From: Syntrophomonadaceae bacterium
GTDB lineage: Bacteria; Bacillota; Syntrophomonadia; Syntrophomonadales; Syntrophothermaceae
Length of the DNA stretch: 34,471 bases
NCBI GenBank assembly: GCA_012719535.1
Contig: JAAYAC010000032.1
Location: forward strand, 1-34,471
Reading direction: 5' to 3'
The position numbers and the translations under genes were made by a program. Below, one piece after another: positions 1 through 8,360 of the stretch. The notes beneath the pieces are model-generated. The model was not told where the DNA came from. It made no database searches and saw only the letters and a program-made list of their open reading frames with translations. The stretch's first letter is position 1; every line of letters starts with the position of its first letter.

Positions 1-794
1 CCCTGGCCTGGCCCGGAAGGGGGCTCAACAAGGGGATTGACTTTACCGGTGGTTCAATGTTGCACCTGAAATTCGCTCACACCGTCCAGGTGGAAGAGGT
101 CAGGAATGTACTGGGGGAGTTTGGGCTGGAAGGCAGCTTGATACAAAAGAGCGGTAACCGGGAGATATTTATTCGTACCCGGATGTTGAGCCAGAAGGAT
201 AGTGACAATGTAATCAAGGCGCTCGAGCGGAAGATGGGCGAACTCCAGATACTGCGCAACGAGGGAGTAGGACCGGCTATCGGTAAGGAACTTACCACAA
301 AAGCTATGCTATCCGTACTGATCGCAGTGGTGCTCATGCTGCTCTACATCTCTTTCCGGTTTGAATTCAGCTTTGGGGTGGGCGCCGTTGTGGCCCTGCT
401 CCATGATGTTTTGTTGGTATTGGGGTTGTTTTCGGTCTTTCGCCTGGAGGTTGATGGGGCTTTTGTAGCCGCCATGCTCACCATTTTGGGCTATTCCATC
501 AACGATACCATAGTGGTATTCGACCGTATCCGGGAAAACTTGAGTTTCAAGAAGAAGGGTGATCTGGCTGAGACTATCAATAAAAGCATCCTGCAGACTT
601 TAAACCGCTCCATCAACACGGTGGTGACCGTAGTGTTTGCCCTGGTAGCCCTGCTTATCTTTGGCGGGGATACCATCAAGGTGTTCAGCCTGGCCCTGCT
701 CATCGGGGTCATAACTGGATGCTATTCCTCCATATGTATGGCCAGCTCCATATTTTATGACCTTAAGATCAGGGGAATTGGCGGCAGGCTCTAG
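1..794 (+). CDS. secF: Protein translocase subunit SecF (5' end outside window)
   Basis: Membrane subunit of the SecD/SecF complex, which uses the proton gradient to help pull exported proteins across the cytoplasmic membrane after SecYEG/SecA. The frame is open from base 3; the first codons read GLNKGIDFTGG, the family's N-terminal signature after the first membrane helix. Then come a periplasmic-type soluble segment, a hydrophobic block with several membrane helices, and the conserved SINDTIVVFDRIREN motif of the RND-like core. The internal ATG at 57 is not the start because homology continues upstream of it. Only the first helix region is missing. secD is expected just upstream, outside the window. 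A strong terminator follows about 47 nt after the stop. Confidence 0.95.
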   Translation, partial: LAWPGRGLNKGIDFTGGSMLHLKFAHTVQVEEVRNVLGEFGLEGSLIQKSGNREIFIRTRMLSQKDSDNVIKALERKMGELQILRNEGVGPAIGKELTTKAMLSVLIAVVLMLLYISFRFEFSFGVGAVVALLHDVLLVLGLFSVFRLEVDGAFVAAMLTILGYSINDTIVVFDRIRENLSFKKKGDLAETINKSILQTLNRSINTVVTVVFALVALLIFGGDTIKVFSLALLIGVITGCYSSICMASSIFYDLKIRGIGGRL

Positions 795-840
795 GTAATC
801 TGCCACAATAGAGCAAAAGAGTCATAAACCGAGCTATAAG

Positions 841-890
841 GCGGGCACATATTCTTTCGCTAGAAAGATGAAGAATATGGCCCGCTTTTG
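841..890 (+). terminator. Intrinsic terminator after secF
   Basis: GCGGGC (841-846) pairs with GCCCGC (880-885), and CATATTCTT (848-856) pairs with AAGAATATG (871-879), with one bulged A at 847. TTTT follows at 886-889. The 15-bp stem separates the secF transcript from the carbohydrate island. Confidence 0.85.
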
Positions 891-894
891 TCGG

Positions 895-923
895 TTGTAC
901 ACACTTTTGTTTGTTGTTATAAT
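895..923 (+). promoter_or_regulatory. Candidate promoter for the glycosyltransferase operon
   Basis: A perfect TATAAT (918-923) lies 17 nt after a weak -35 TTGTAC (895-900), just beyond the secF terminator. Transcription from here would give a leader of about 280 nt before the GT4 gene. The -35 is poor, so this is moderate. Confidence 0.45.
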
Positions 924-1090
924 GAAATAAAATAAACCAATACCATTTGTTACCTTTAACTGTAAATCCAACCGGTTTGCTTCATATTTTGCACTAGAGG
1001 ACTTATGGTGCATCCTTTCGCTGTAGCAGGGTATCTGCTTGTCGTACTGTTCGTTATTTGAAACTAGCGGATTTGCATAGTTGTTTGCCG

Positions 1091-1162
1091 TTCCGGACTT
1101 TCCAGGGCGACTAGTATACTTTTCCCCAAACGGGATACCGTACCTGGAAATATTTGCCGGAA
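1091..1162 (+). promoter_or_regulatory. Nested hairpin in the leader of the GT4 gene
   Basis: TTCCGG (1091-1096) pairs with CCGGAA (1157-1162); inside it TTTCCAGG (1099-1106) pairs with CCTGGAAA (1143-1150); inside that CCC/GGG (1125-1127, 1132-1134) can close a small loop. The rest of 924-1090 shows no ORF and no RNA class I recognise. The element could be an RNA switch, an RNA-stability element or a protein-binding leader. There is no poly-T directly after it, so it is not a simple terminator. Confidence 0.4.
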
Positions 1163-1209
1163 TGGGGAGAAGCTTAGACGTCTATATTATCTAAAGGGGT
1201 GATGTAAGG

Positions 1210-2382
1210 ATGTCTATACTGAATTTGGGTACATATCCACCCAAACAATGCGGGATAGCCTCGTTCTCCAAAGACTTGCGAGATAACCTGGTTGAGGCAG
1301 GAAGGAAAGTCCATATAGCGGCCATATCCGATACGGAATACTCTTATGCCTACCCCCCCGAGGTGATGTGTGAAATCCATCAGGATAATGTGGAAGACTA
1401 TCTTAATGCAGCGCACCTGGTTAACAGTGCCGGGGATATTGATGTAGTCGTAGTTCAGCACGAGTATGGCATTTTTGGCGGTGCTGACGGCGAGTACGTT
1501 TTGGAATTCCTGTCACATCTGACCAAGCCGTATATGGTAGTGGCGCATACGGTTCTACCTCACCCGTCTCCGGGGCAGAAGAGAGTTTTGCGGGAAGTAA
1601 CCCGCAAGGCGTCTGCAGTTATTTGCATGACCGGGCGTTCGGCCCGGCTGATGGCCAAGGTGTATTCGGTGCAGCCGGAGAAAGTGTACATTATTCATCA
1701 CGGGGTACCGGTTTTCCAGGAAAAAGACAGGGGAGCGCTGAAACGGCAGTACGGATTTGAGGGACGTCAGGTTATAACGACCTTTGGCCTCATTGGCCCG
1801 GGCAAAGGGTTGGAAAATGGAATCAAAGCCCTGGCGCTGATAGTGGATAAACACCCAGATGCCCTGTACCTGATAGCCGGCGGTACCCATCCCATGTTAC
1901 TGAAGCGGGAAGGGGAAAAATACCGGGAGATGTTACTTGAGCTTACCGCTAGGTTGGGGCTCGAGAATCACGTCAAGTTTATTAACCGGTTCTTGGAATT
2001 GGACGAACTGGGGGATTTCCTGTATATGACCGATGTTTACCTGAGCCCTTACCCCAACCGCGATCAGGCAGTTAGCGGAACTCTGTCGTATGCCATAGGT
2101 TGTGGCAGGGCTATTGTCTCGACACCGTACGAATATGCCCTGGAAATGTTGAAGGAGGGGCACCGGGGACTGCTCGCCCCTAATGCGAGACCGGAGGCCA
2201 TCGCCGAACTTCTGGACCGGGTGTTGTCGAACCCTATACTAAAGATGAGACTGGAAAAAGTCGCTCACAGGCTGGGTAGAACCATAAAGTGGCCTTATGT
2301 AGCCAAGCAGTATGCTAACCTGGCGGAGAGGGTGGCCAAAACGAGCTTGTATGGCGTCAAGGGTCAAGAAACCGCTCGTTGA
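1210..2382 (+). CDS. GT4-type glycosyltransferase
   Basis: A 390-aa retaining glycosyltransferase of the GT-B fold, probably cytosolic. The N-terminal domain opens with LGTYPPKQCGIASFSKDL (about residues 6-23), the usual donor/acceptor glycine loop of this group. The C-terminal Rossmann domain holds GLIGPGKGLENGI and YPNRDQAVSGTLSYAIG followed by PYEYALEML, the E-x7-E-like donor-sugar motif. The ATG at 1210 has a good site (AAAGGGGTGATG, 1194-1205). The next gene begins 30 nt after its stop, so the two form an operon. The manC/manB neighbours suggest a GDP-mannose or related donor, but the sequence does not fix donor or acceptor. The GT4 assignment is firm; substrate is unknown. Confidence 0.85.
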   Translation: MSILNLGTYPPKQCGIASFSKDLRDNLVEAGRKVHIAAISDTEYSYAYPPEVMCEIHQDNVEDYLNAAHLVNSAGDIDVVVVQHEYGIFGGADGEYVLEFLSHLTKPYMVVAHTVLPHPSPGQKRVLREVTRKASAVICMTGRSARLMAKVYSVQPEKVYIIHHGVPVFQEKDRGALKRQYGFEGRQVITTFGLIGPGKGLENGIKALALIVDKHPDALYLIAGGTHPMLLKREGEKYREMLLELTARLGLENHVKFINRFLELDELGDFLYMTDVYLSPYPNRDQAVSGTLSYAIGCGRAIVSTPYEYALEMLKEGHRGLLAPNARPEAIAELLDRVLSNPILKMRLEKVAHRLGRTIKWPYVAKQYANLAERVAKTSLYGVKGQETAR

Positions 2383-2411
2383 GCTTCCGGCCAAAAGGGA
2401 GGGAATACTTA

Positions 2412-3470
2412 ATGAATGAAAGGTTGGATTGCCGGCACCTGCGAACTTTGACCGACGACACCGGTATGATCCAGTTTACCACCCTGGATAAACCGGACCC
2501 TGGCAGCGGATATACCACAGACGACAACGCCCGGGCCCTGTTAGTGGCTTTAAGACTTGACGGTGAAGAACGGCAGCGCTATGCCAGGATTTATGTAGAC
2601 TTTCTTCGCCACGCCCAGCGCCCGGATGGTGGCTGGTATAATCTGAAACTGTACCGACAGTATGTTTCCACGTTGGACTCGGAAGACAGCCTGGGCCGGG
2701 CTTTTCTGGCCTGCAGTGTCGCCGCTACTTGCGACGTGGAGGATGTCAGGTGCCTGTCACGACAGATGGCACTGAAAGCCATGCCGGTGGTACTGCGGGT
2801 GAAGAGCCCGCGGTCCATGGCTTATACCCTAATAGGGATGGTTAACATCACCGGCGCTTTTCAACAGAATCGCGATTTGCTGATAGGCGCTATTGCTAAG
2901 TTTGGACAGGCGCTGATAGAGTTCTACAACCGAAACAAGAACTCAAGCTGGCGTTGGTTTGAGGATAAGTTGACGTACTGCAACGGCATACTTCCCCATG
3001 CCCTGTTTGCTTACTACTCTTTTTCCGGTGACAAGAAGGCTCTGCAGGTGGCTCAGGATTCCATGAGATTCCTGGGCGATGCATTGTTCAAGGAAGGATA
3101 CTTGAATATCGTGGGTAACCGGGGATGGTGGTTGAAGGGGCATGAAATGCCCCTCTATGATCAGCAACCAGTTGATGCCTGTTCAACAGCACTGGCCTGT
3201 GCGGAAGGTTACCGCGCCACGGGGCACAAAGACTTCCTCGAAATGACACGGCTGGCCCATAACTGGTACTGGGGAAAGAACATAAACAATATTCCCCTGT
3301 ATAACCCGGAGACGGGCGGGTGTTATGACGCCCTGGTTCCCGGTGGCGTTAACCGGAACCAGGGTGCGGAAGCCATCCTTTCCCTGCTGCTGACCCGGCA
3401 GGCGATGATGGAGCTGGGACTGGACGTCGGTACTTACGAAAAATACCGGGAGGCCCGGGAAGCGGTTTAG
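2412..3470 (+). CDS. Predicted six-hairpin glycosidase-like protein of the mannosyl cluster
   Basis: A 352-aa protein rich in repeated amphipathic helices and aromatic/acidic patches (YTTDDNARALLVAL, RPDGGWYNLKL, DSLGRAFLA, SSWRWFEDKLTYCNGILPHAL, YDQQPVDACSTALAC, NQGAEAILSLL), the look of an (alpha/alpha)6-barrel sugar-active enzyme. No signal peptide, so it should be cytosolic. The frame is open from a TTG at 2379 that overlaps the previous stop, but the ATG at 2412 has the real site AAAAGGGAGGG (2393-2403) and is preferred. I recall relatives encoded beside GH130 and GT4 genes, annotated only as glycosidase- or glycosyltransferase-like. Catalytic residues cannot be assigned by eye. The stop overlaps the convergent fusion gene by 4 nt. 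Confidence 0.6.
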   Translation: MNERLDCRHLRTLTDDTGMIQFTTLDKPDPGSGYTTDDNARALLVALRLDGEERQRYARIYVDFLRHAQRPDGGWYNLKLYRQYVSTLDSEDSLGRAFLACSVAATCDVEDVRCLSRQMALKAMPVVLRVKSPRSMAYTLIGMVNITGAFQQNRDLLIGAIAKFGQALIEFYNRNKNSSWRWFEDKLTYCNGILPHALFAYYSFSGDKKALQVAQDSMRFLGDALFKEGYLNIVGNRGWWLKGHEMPLYDQQPVDACSTALACAEGYRATGHKDFLEMTRLAHNWYWGKNINNIPLYNPETGGCYDALVPGGVNRNQGAEAILSLLLTRQAMMELGLDVGTYEKYREAREAV

Positions 3471-6400
3471 GAACGACCGGTGTCCAGTGTGCGCCTTACC
3501 GCTTCTGGTATCAGGTCGCCTACCGTGGCGGTGGCCAGACAGATATAAGTGTCGGCAGCACCATAATATACGAGTATCTTATCATCGTCGTCAAGTATAT
3601 CTTTGTCTTCAGCCGGGACAGCGCCACAGGTGAATACTACGTTCGGCACCCAGCAGTCGTCGGTTCCAATCTCATGTTCGGTTTCCGGAGAAAGCACCGG
3701 GTTGGGGGAGCGATACAGAAGACGTTCGGGAGCGGAGAAATCAACCAGTATCACCCCGAGACGATAAACCCGGTTCCTATCCACACCGTGATAGACCATC
3801 AGCCAACCGTACCTGGTTTTTAGAGGCTGGGTGCCGGCCCCTATCTTTAAGGAATCCCACATGCGGCCCGCACGAGGACCGAAGATGATGGAGTGGTTCT
3901 CCTTGGGGACGGGGAACTCCAGGCTGTCCATGTATGATACCCATACGCTCGGTTCTATACGGTGGTAGATAACATACTTGTCCCTGATTTTCTCTGGAAA
4001 TAGGATAGCATCCTTATCCCAGATATCTTCAAAAGCGTGGCCTCTTCTCTTCCACCTGTCAAATCGCCGGTTCAGAAAGTCGTCAATTTTTATCGAGGCA
4101 GCCGATATCTGGGCTATACTCCCATCATAGGCGGTGTATAACATATACAGCTCATCATCAACTATTACCACCCGCGGGTCTTCACAGCCTTTCTTTTCCT
4201 TTTCGTTTTCCGGGACGAAAATAGGATCCGGTAGCCTTTCCAGCACGTTGTAGCCATCGGTTATGGCCAGCCCGATACGGGAAATCTCGTCGTCCCCAAA
4301 CGCCCGGTAAAGAAGGTAGACTCGGTCCTTGATCCTGACCGCCCCCGCATTGAGAACATACTTGCTTTCCCAGAAGTGTTCCTTTATGGGAAGCAATATG
4401 GGATTATTCGGGTGTCTCACCAGGGGCTGTGCCGGCGGGTAGTCCGCCGTGTCCTGCGGAACCACGATCACGTCTTTGGGTTTTGCCCCTAGAAGTACAT
4501 CAAGGAGATTCTCACCGGCCTTGCCCTCGCCGATAAACTGGCCGACCATGTGCATGATCTCATTCGGGTCGTATCCGAGGTAGGTGTGGATTTGTTCCAG
4601 CAGATCGTGGTTAAACCATTTCTCTTCCACGTGGCTTGACAAGGGAGTTGGAATGCCCTTGCCGCCCTTGTAGCTATAGCTGGCCCAGGTCCAGGCAGAA
4701 CAGGGGACAAAGGTCCCGTCATCCAGGATCTGGCTGAGTCCATAGCTGTCGGCCATCATGGTCAGCACTCTGGCCTGTTCAACCTGGCCGGTAGCTTCCA
4801 GCTGGCCGGCCAGAGATCTCACCAGGCGTATCAGCCCGCGGTGATGGAAGTTTTCGAAAATATTGTGGGCGCAAAAAGCATCAGTTTCATAACGGCCAAT
4901 AAGCGAGTTGCGAATCTTGCTGCCCAGGTTCTTTCTCTCCCTGGCATAGATCCTCCACAGGTTAGAGTAATCTTCGGCCAGCACTATGTGGCGCAGTATA
5001 TGGAGGCAGAAGTACAGCCTGGGGTACCGTCCTCCCACTCCTTTGCTCAGGGGGCTGATGGTTATACGGGTGGTGATTTTATTTAGATTGGACACTGAGC
5101 CTTGTTTCAGAGAGCCGTCCAGGACCTTGCTGCCCAGAACAATAGGCCGTATATCCAGTTCTTCCATTCCTTCCGGGCTGAGGTTATCCAGTACCCAGAG
5201 GAGCGTGCGGTCCACGTACTTCCTGTTTTCTGCCAGATTGGCCAGGCTGACGGCATCCCTGACATCCATTCTTTCGATAAGCTCTCGGGAATTCCTGCAG
5301 CCTGCCGGAATTATCACGTTGAGAGGCGGAAAACGCAGCAACAATTCTTTCAAAGTGTCAGTTTTAATGGAAAACATCCTGGGCAGGGAAAAGAGACGGA
5401 AAAGTCCTTCGACAACCTGGGTGGCCCCTTCCTCGGTGTATATGTCTCCCGGCAGGAGATATTCCAGGGTCTTTTCAAGGTTATCCATGAATTCTCTTAT
5501 GAACTGTGGTATTTCACGTGCACCGGTATTTCCGGGCGCTTGCAGCCGGTTATAAAGGAAGTCATTGAACGCCTCCTGGTAGTGAGATTGAACCTGGTTA
5601 AAAATCTCTTCCGTCCACACAACTTTCCCGGCTCTTCCCTCAATTCTCTTGGGTAAGACCACCGGAATTCCGGGAATAAACTCCAGATAATGCGCCGGGG
5701 TAAGAGGGGGTTTTACCTCCTGGGCCTTTTCTTGCCATTTCTTGACGAAGGTGTCTTTTTCATGCAGGAAGCTAGTAAGCTGTTCCTTCTTCAGCGCGGT
5801 GGCTGCAGCGGCCATAAGGTTGGTCCTCCCTACTGCGGGCAATCCTTCCAGCCTGTCTTGCGCAGCTTGCATTTGAGTGAAATAGCCGGCCAGTCTCCCG
5901 TTGAACGTGGAGGTAAGGGCATTGAGCAGGTCTTCTCTGCATACCCCCGGATTAAACCAGTAGTGGAACATGAAACCATATACCGACTGAGCCCAGGCCT
6001 CGGAATCCAGCAGGCCGGTCAGTCCGGTCCCGGACGGCTGTTCCCTCGAGGGCGCGGCTGTATTCTTGATCTGCTGGCGCACAGCCTCGGGTATAACCTG
6101 GTCGTACAGAAGGGCATACTGGTTATAGCCGCGCTTGAACATCTGTAGCAGATCATCAAGCGGAAAGTAAACATCGTTAGGAGTGTCTTCATAGCCTTCC
6201 CCGTAGGCGTCCGGGGTCCGTATAATAAGCCTGTCCCCAGGCCAGAAATCCTCATCCCGTTTAATGCACTCGAATATTGACCGGGTGGTTTCCTGAAACA
6301 CGTAGTCGAGCTTGGACAAAGACACGGCAGCAAGCTTGGCGCCCAGTTGTACTTCACATATTTTCTTGTTCCAGCGTATGGCCCGGGTGATAATCCACGG

Positions 6401-7060
6401 GTCGATGCCGTAACCCCGCGTAACGTCCACCCAGAACTTCATCTCGGTACAGTAGTCCTCTACCAGATCGTGAGCCATGGCATAGATGCCGCTCAGGGGA
6501 TCCTTCATCTGGTAACCGTAAAATGCCTCCAGTAGTGGGGCCAGAAAAAGGCTGCCTATCACATCTTCGTTGTGGTGGCGGGTAAAACTTGCCACCGCCA
6601 GATCATACTCATCCCTTATCGGTTCCAGGAGGCGGCTTATCCACCCGGGCTGTAAGCCTCTGGTACCTTCCTGTTTGAGGTCCGCCGCCAGGATAACCAC
6701 GTCGGATTCCAGGTGCTTGGCAATCTCTAATATAGCTCGTATACTTGCTCCCCGGCCCTGGCTGCCGACTTTCATAAGAAACCCCAGGTGGGGAAACTTG
6801 AGCTCCAGGAGGTTGATGGCCTCCAAGACTTCGGTTCCGGCCGGATCACCGACACACAGAATCAATGCCGCCCGCAGGGGGTGCAGTTGTTCCAATCCCT
6901 TTTCAACTATTTTCAGTACCCCGGGCAGGATGTCTTTTTCATTCAAAAAGGGAACACCGATGACCACATCAATATCTTTGAAACATTCAACCTGGCCGAT
7001 CGCAGTCTTTATGCTCTGGTCAAAAAGGGATTCTGCGCTAATTGTCTGCTCAAACCCCAT
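3467..7060 (-). CDS. Fusion protein: GT-A glycosyltransferase + unassigned middle + GH130 mannoside phosphorylase-like domain
   Basis: 1197 aa, about three times the length of either enzyme family. Residues about 28-290 are a GT-A glycosyltransferase (IDVVIGVPFLNEKD start, VILAADLKQEG with D127 at the metal/nucleotide position), most like GT2/GT81. Residues about 300-870 match nothing I recognise; they are soluble and helix-rich. Residues about 880-1197 are a GH130 domain: NAGAVRIKDRVYLLYRAFGDD, GCEDPRV (D961 at the family's catalytic acid position), GAGTQPLKTRYGWLMVYHG, and CWVPNVVF near the end. GH130 enzymes phosphorolyse beta-mannosides to mannose-1-phosphate or hydrolyse them. The ATG at 7060 has GGGGAGGGG about 6 nt upstream. 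It is transcribed away from manC and against the GT4 operon. Substrate is unknown; one protein may both make and recycle a mannoside (inference). Confidence 0.8.
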   Translation of the reverse strand: MGFEQTISAESLFDQSIKTAIGQVECFKDIDVVIGVPFLNEKDILPGVLKIVEKGLEQLHPLRAALILCVGDPAGTEVLEAINLLELKFPHLGFLMKVGSQGRGASIRAILEIAKHLESDVVILAADLKQEGTRGLQPGWISRLLEPIRDEYDLAVASFTRHHNEDVIGSLFLAPLLEAFYGYQMKDPLSGIYAMAHDLVEDYCTEMKFWVDVTRGYGIDPWIITRAIRWNKKICEVQLGAKLAAVSLSKLDYVFQETTRSIFECIKRDEDFWPGDRLIIRTPDAYGEGYEDTPNDVYFPLDDLLQMFKRGYNQYALLYDQVIPEAVRQQIKNTAAPSREQPSGTGLTGLLDSEAWAQSVYGFMFHYWFNPGVCREDLLNALTSTFNGRLAGYFTQMQAAQDRLEGLPAVGRTNLMAAAATALKKEQLTSFLHEKDTFVKKWQEKAQEVKPPLTPAHYLEFIPGIPVVLPKRIEGRAGKVVWTEEIFNQVQSHYQEAFNDFLYNRLQAPGNTGAREIPQFIREFMDNLEKTLEYLLPGDIYTEEGATQVVEGLFRLFSLPRMFSIKTDTLKELLLRFPPLNVIIPAGCRNSRELIERMDVRDAVSLANLAENRKYVDRTLLWVLDNLSPEGMEELDIRPIVLGSKVLDGSLKQGSVSNLNKITTRITISPLSKGVGGRYPRLYFCLHILRHIVLAEDYSNLWRIYARERKNLGSKIRNSLIGRYETDAFCAHNIFENFHHRGLIRLVRSLAGQLEATGQVEQARVLTMMADSYGLSQILDDGTFVPCSAWTWASYSYKGGKGIPTPLSSHVEEKWFNHDLLEQIHTYLGYDPNEIMHMVGQFIGEGKAGENLLDVLLGAKPKDVIVVPQDTADYPPAQPLVRHPNNPILLPIKEHFWESKYVLNAGAVRIKDRVYLLYRAFGDDEISRIGLAITDGYNVLERLPDPIFVPENEKEKKGCEDPRVVIVDDELYMLYTAYDGSIAQISAASIKIDDFLNRRFDRWKRRGHAFEDIWDKDAILFPEKIRDKYVIYHRIEPSVWVSYMDSLEFPVPKENHSIIFGPRAGRMWDSLKIGAGTQPLKTRYGWLMVYHGVDRNRVYRLGVILVDFSAPERLLYRSPNPVLSPETEHEIGTDDCWVPNVVFTCGAVPAEDKDILDDDDKILVYYGAADTYICLATATVGDLIPEAVRRTLDTGRS

Positions 7061-7120
7061 TTTTTCCCCTCCCCGGAATGAATACTAGGTTGGGGCGTAC
7101 AGCGGTACACCCTACGTTAC

Positions 7121-7126
7121 ATTATA
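7121..7126 (-). promoter_or_regulatory. -10 box for the GT-GH130 fusion gene
   Basis: On the minus strand TATAAT occurs about 60 nt upstream of the fusion start. The nearest -35-like hexamer is TTGCCC with a long 19-nt spacer, so only the -10 is convincing. Confidence 0.45.
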
Positions 7127-7214
7127 TGATAGTTTTAGGCCCAAAGGGCAAGGGAAAAAAGCCCCTGTGCAAGTTTTCACAACAATATTCAACAAAAATC
7201 CCCAGGCAAAAAAC

Positions 7215-7245
7215 TTGACGGGTATTTGGTAAAATATGATATAGT
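7215..7245 (+). promoter_or_regulatory. Promoter of manC-manB
   Basis: TTGACG (7215-7220) is followed by TATGATATAGT; GATATA (7238-7243, 17-nt spacer) or TATAGT (7240-7245, 19-nt spacer) can serve as -10. The site lies inside the longest open frame of manC, which supports the downstream TTG start of that gene. Confidence 0.6.
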
Positions 7246-7300
7246 GGGGAAAACCTCTAACTCCTTGGATGTTTTAGGAGCCAGTAAGGAGGGATGTGTT

Positions 7301-8347
7301 TTGATTTCAGTGATCCTGGCAGGAGGTAAAGGTGTGCGCCTGTGGCCGGAAAGCAGGGAGGCGAGGCCCAAGCAGCTCTGCCACTTCTTTGGCAACAAGT
7401 CCATGCTCGAGCATACCGTGGACCGGCTGGCGGCAGCGGGAAGTGAGGAAATTCTCATTATCACCAACCAGAGCCAGGTAGAACCAGTAGCCCGCGTACT
7501 GAGCGAAAACAAGTACCGGGATAAGATAGAAATAGTAGGAGAACCACTGGGAAGGAATACGGCTCCCGCTATTGGCCTGGCTCTGGCCAGGTACCTGCCG
7601 GGCAGGGGTGACGATGTGTTGGCCATATTTCCTTCGGACCACTACATAAGGGATACCCAGGCGTTTCGGGAAGTGATCCAAAAAGCGGTGCAGGTAGCCG
7701 GGGAAGGTTACCTGGTTACCGTGGGTATAACCCCAACCTATCCGGAGACCGGGTACGGGTATATCAAGAAAAGCGCCCGGGCCATTGGGACGGTTGAGGG
7801 TGCTTTCGAGGTGGAAGCTTTTAAGGAGAAGCCGGATCTGCAGTCCGCGGTGCGATATGTAGAAAGTGGGGAATATTTCTGGAATGCCGGTATATTTATC
7901 GGGAAAGTAAGTACGGTGGCCGAGGAATATGCCCGTTACCTTCCGGAGGTCTACCGGCTTATCGAGCAGGGCTATGAAATCTACCTGGCCAACTATGAAA
8001 ACTTGCCCAATATCAGTATGGACTATGGGATTATGGAAAAGAGCGACCGGGTGGGAGTGGTCTCCGGAGACTTGGGGTGGAGCGATGTGGGAAGTTGGAA
8101 GGCGCTGGCGGAGTTGCTGGAACCGGACCAGCACAACAACGTACTGGTCGGCGACGATATCCTAGCTGTAGACGTCAGGAATTGCCTGGTCAAACAAAGC
8201 GAAAAGACCCTGGCCCTGCTGGGAGTCAAGGACCTGGTAATAGTTGAAACCAGGGATGTAATCATGATCTGCCCCAAGGAAGAGTCGCAGAATGTCCGGA
8301 AAATAGTCGACTTGCTGGTCGAACAAGGGCGCGATGTTCTGTTGTAA
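7301..8347 (+). CDS. manC: Mannose-1-phosphate guanylyltransferase
   Basis: Makes GDP-mannose from mannose-1-phosphate and GTP in the cytosol. Sequence: the nucleotidyltransferase signature LAGGKGVRLWP...RPKQL (residues 6-26), RNTAPAIGLA (85-94), FPSDH (110-114), GYGYIK, EKPDL, WNAGIF, DYGIMEKS and GWSDVGSWKAL. At 348 aa it is the one-domain form, without the isomerase domain of the long bifunctional type. The frame is open from 7226, but that start lies within the promoter; TTG 7301 sits 7 nt after AAGGAGGG (7286-7293) and puts the signature at the expected N terminus. Its stop overlaps the manB ribosome binding site, so the two genes are one unit. The product would feed the cluster's glycosyltransferases. 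Confidence 0.92.
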   Translation: MISVILAGGKGVRLWPESREARPKQLCHFFGNKSMLEHTVDRLAAAGSEEILIITNQSQVEPVARVLSENKYRDKIEIVGEPLGRNTAPAIGLALARYLPGRGDDVLAIFPSDHYIRDTQAFREVIQKAVQVAGEGYLVTVGITPTYPETGYGYIKKSARAIGTVEGAFEVEAFKEKPDLQSAVRYVESGEYFWNAGIFIGKVSTVAEEYARYLPEVYRLIEQGYEIYLANYENLPNISMDYGIMEKSDRVGVVSGDLGWSDVGSWKALAELLEPDQHNNVLVGDDILAVDVRNCLVKQSEKTLALLGVKDLVIVETRDVIMICPKEESQNVRKIVDLLVEQGRDVLL

Positions 8348-8360
8348 AGGAGGAAAGGCC

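Noticed and set aside
799-810. TGCCACAATAGA also found at 29461
   Set aside because: A 12-mer repeated once in 34 kb is expected by chance.
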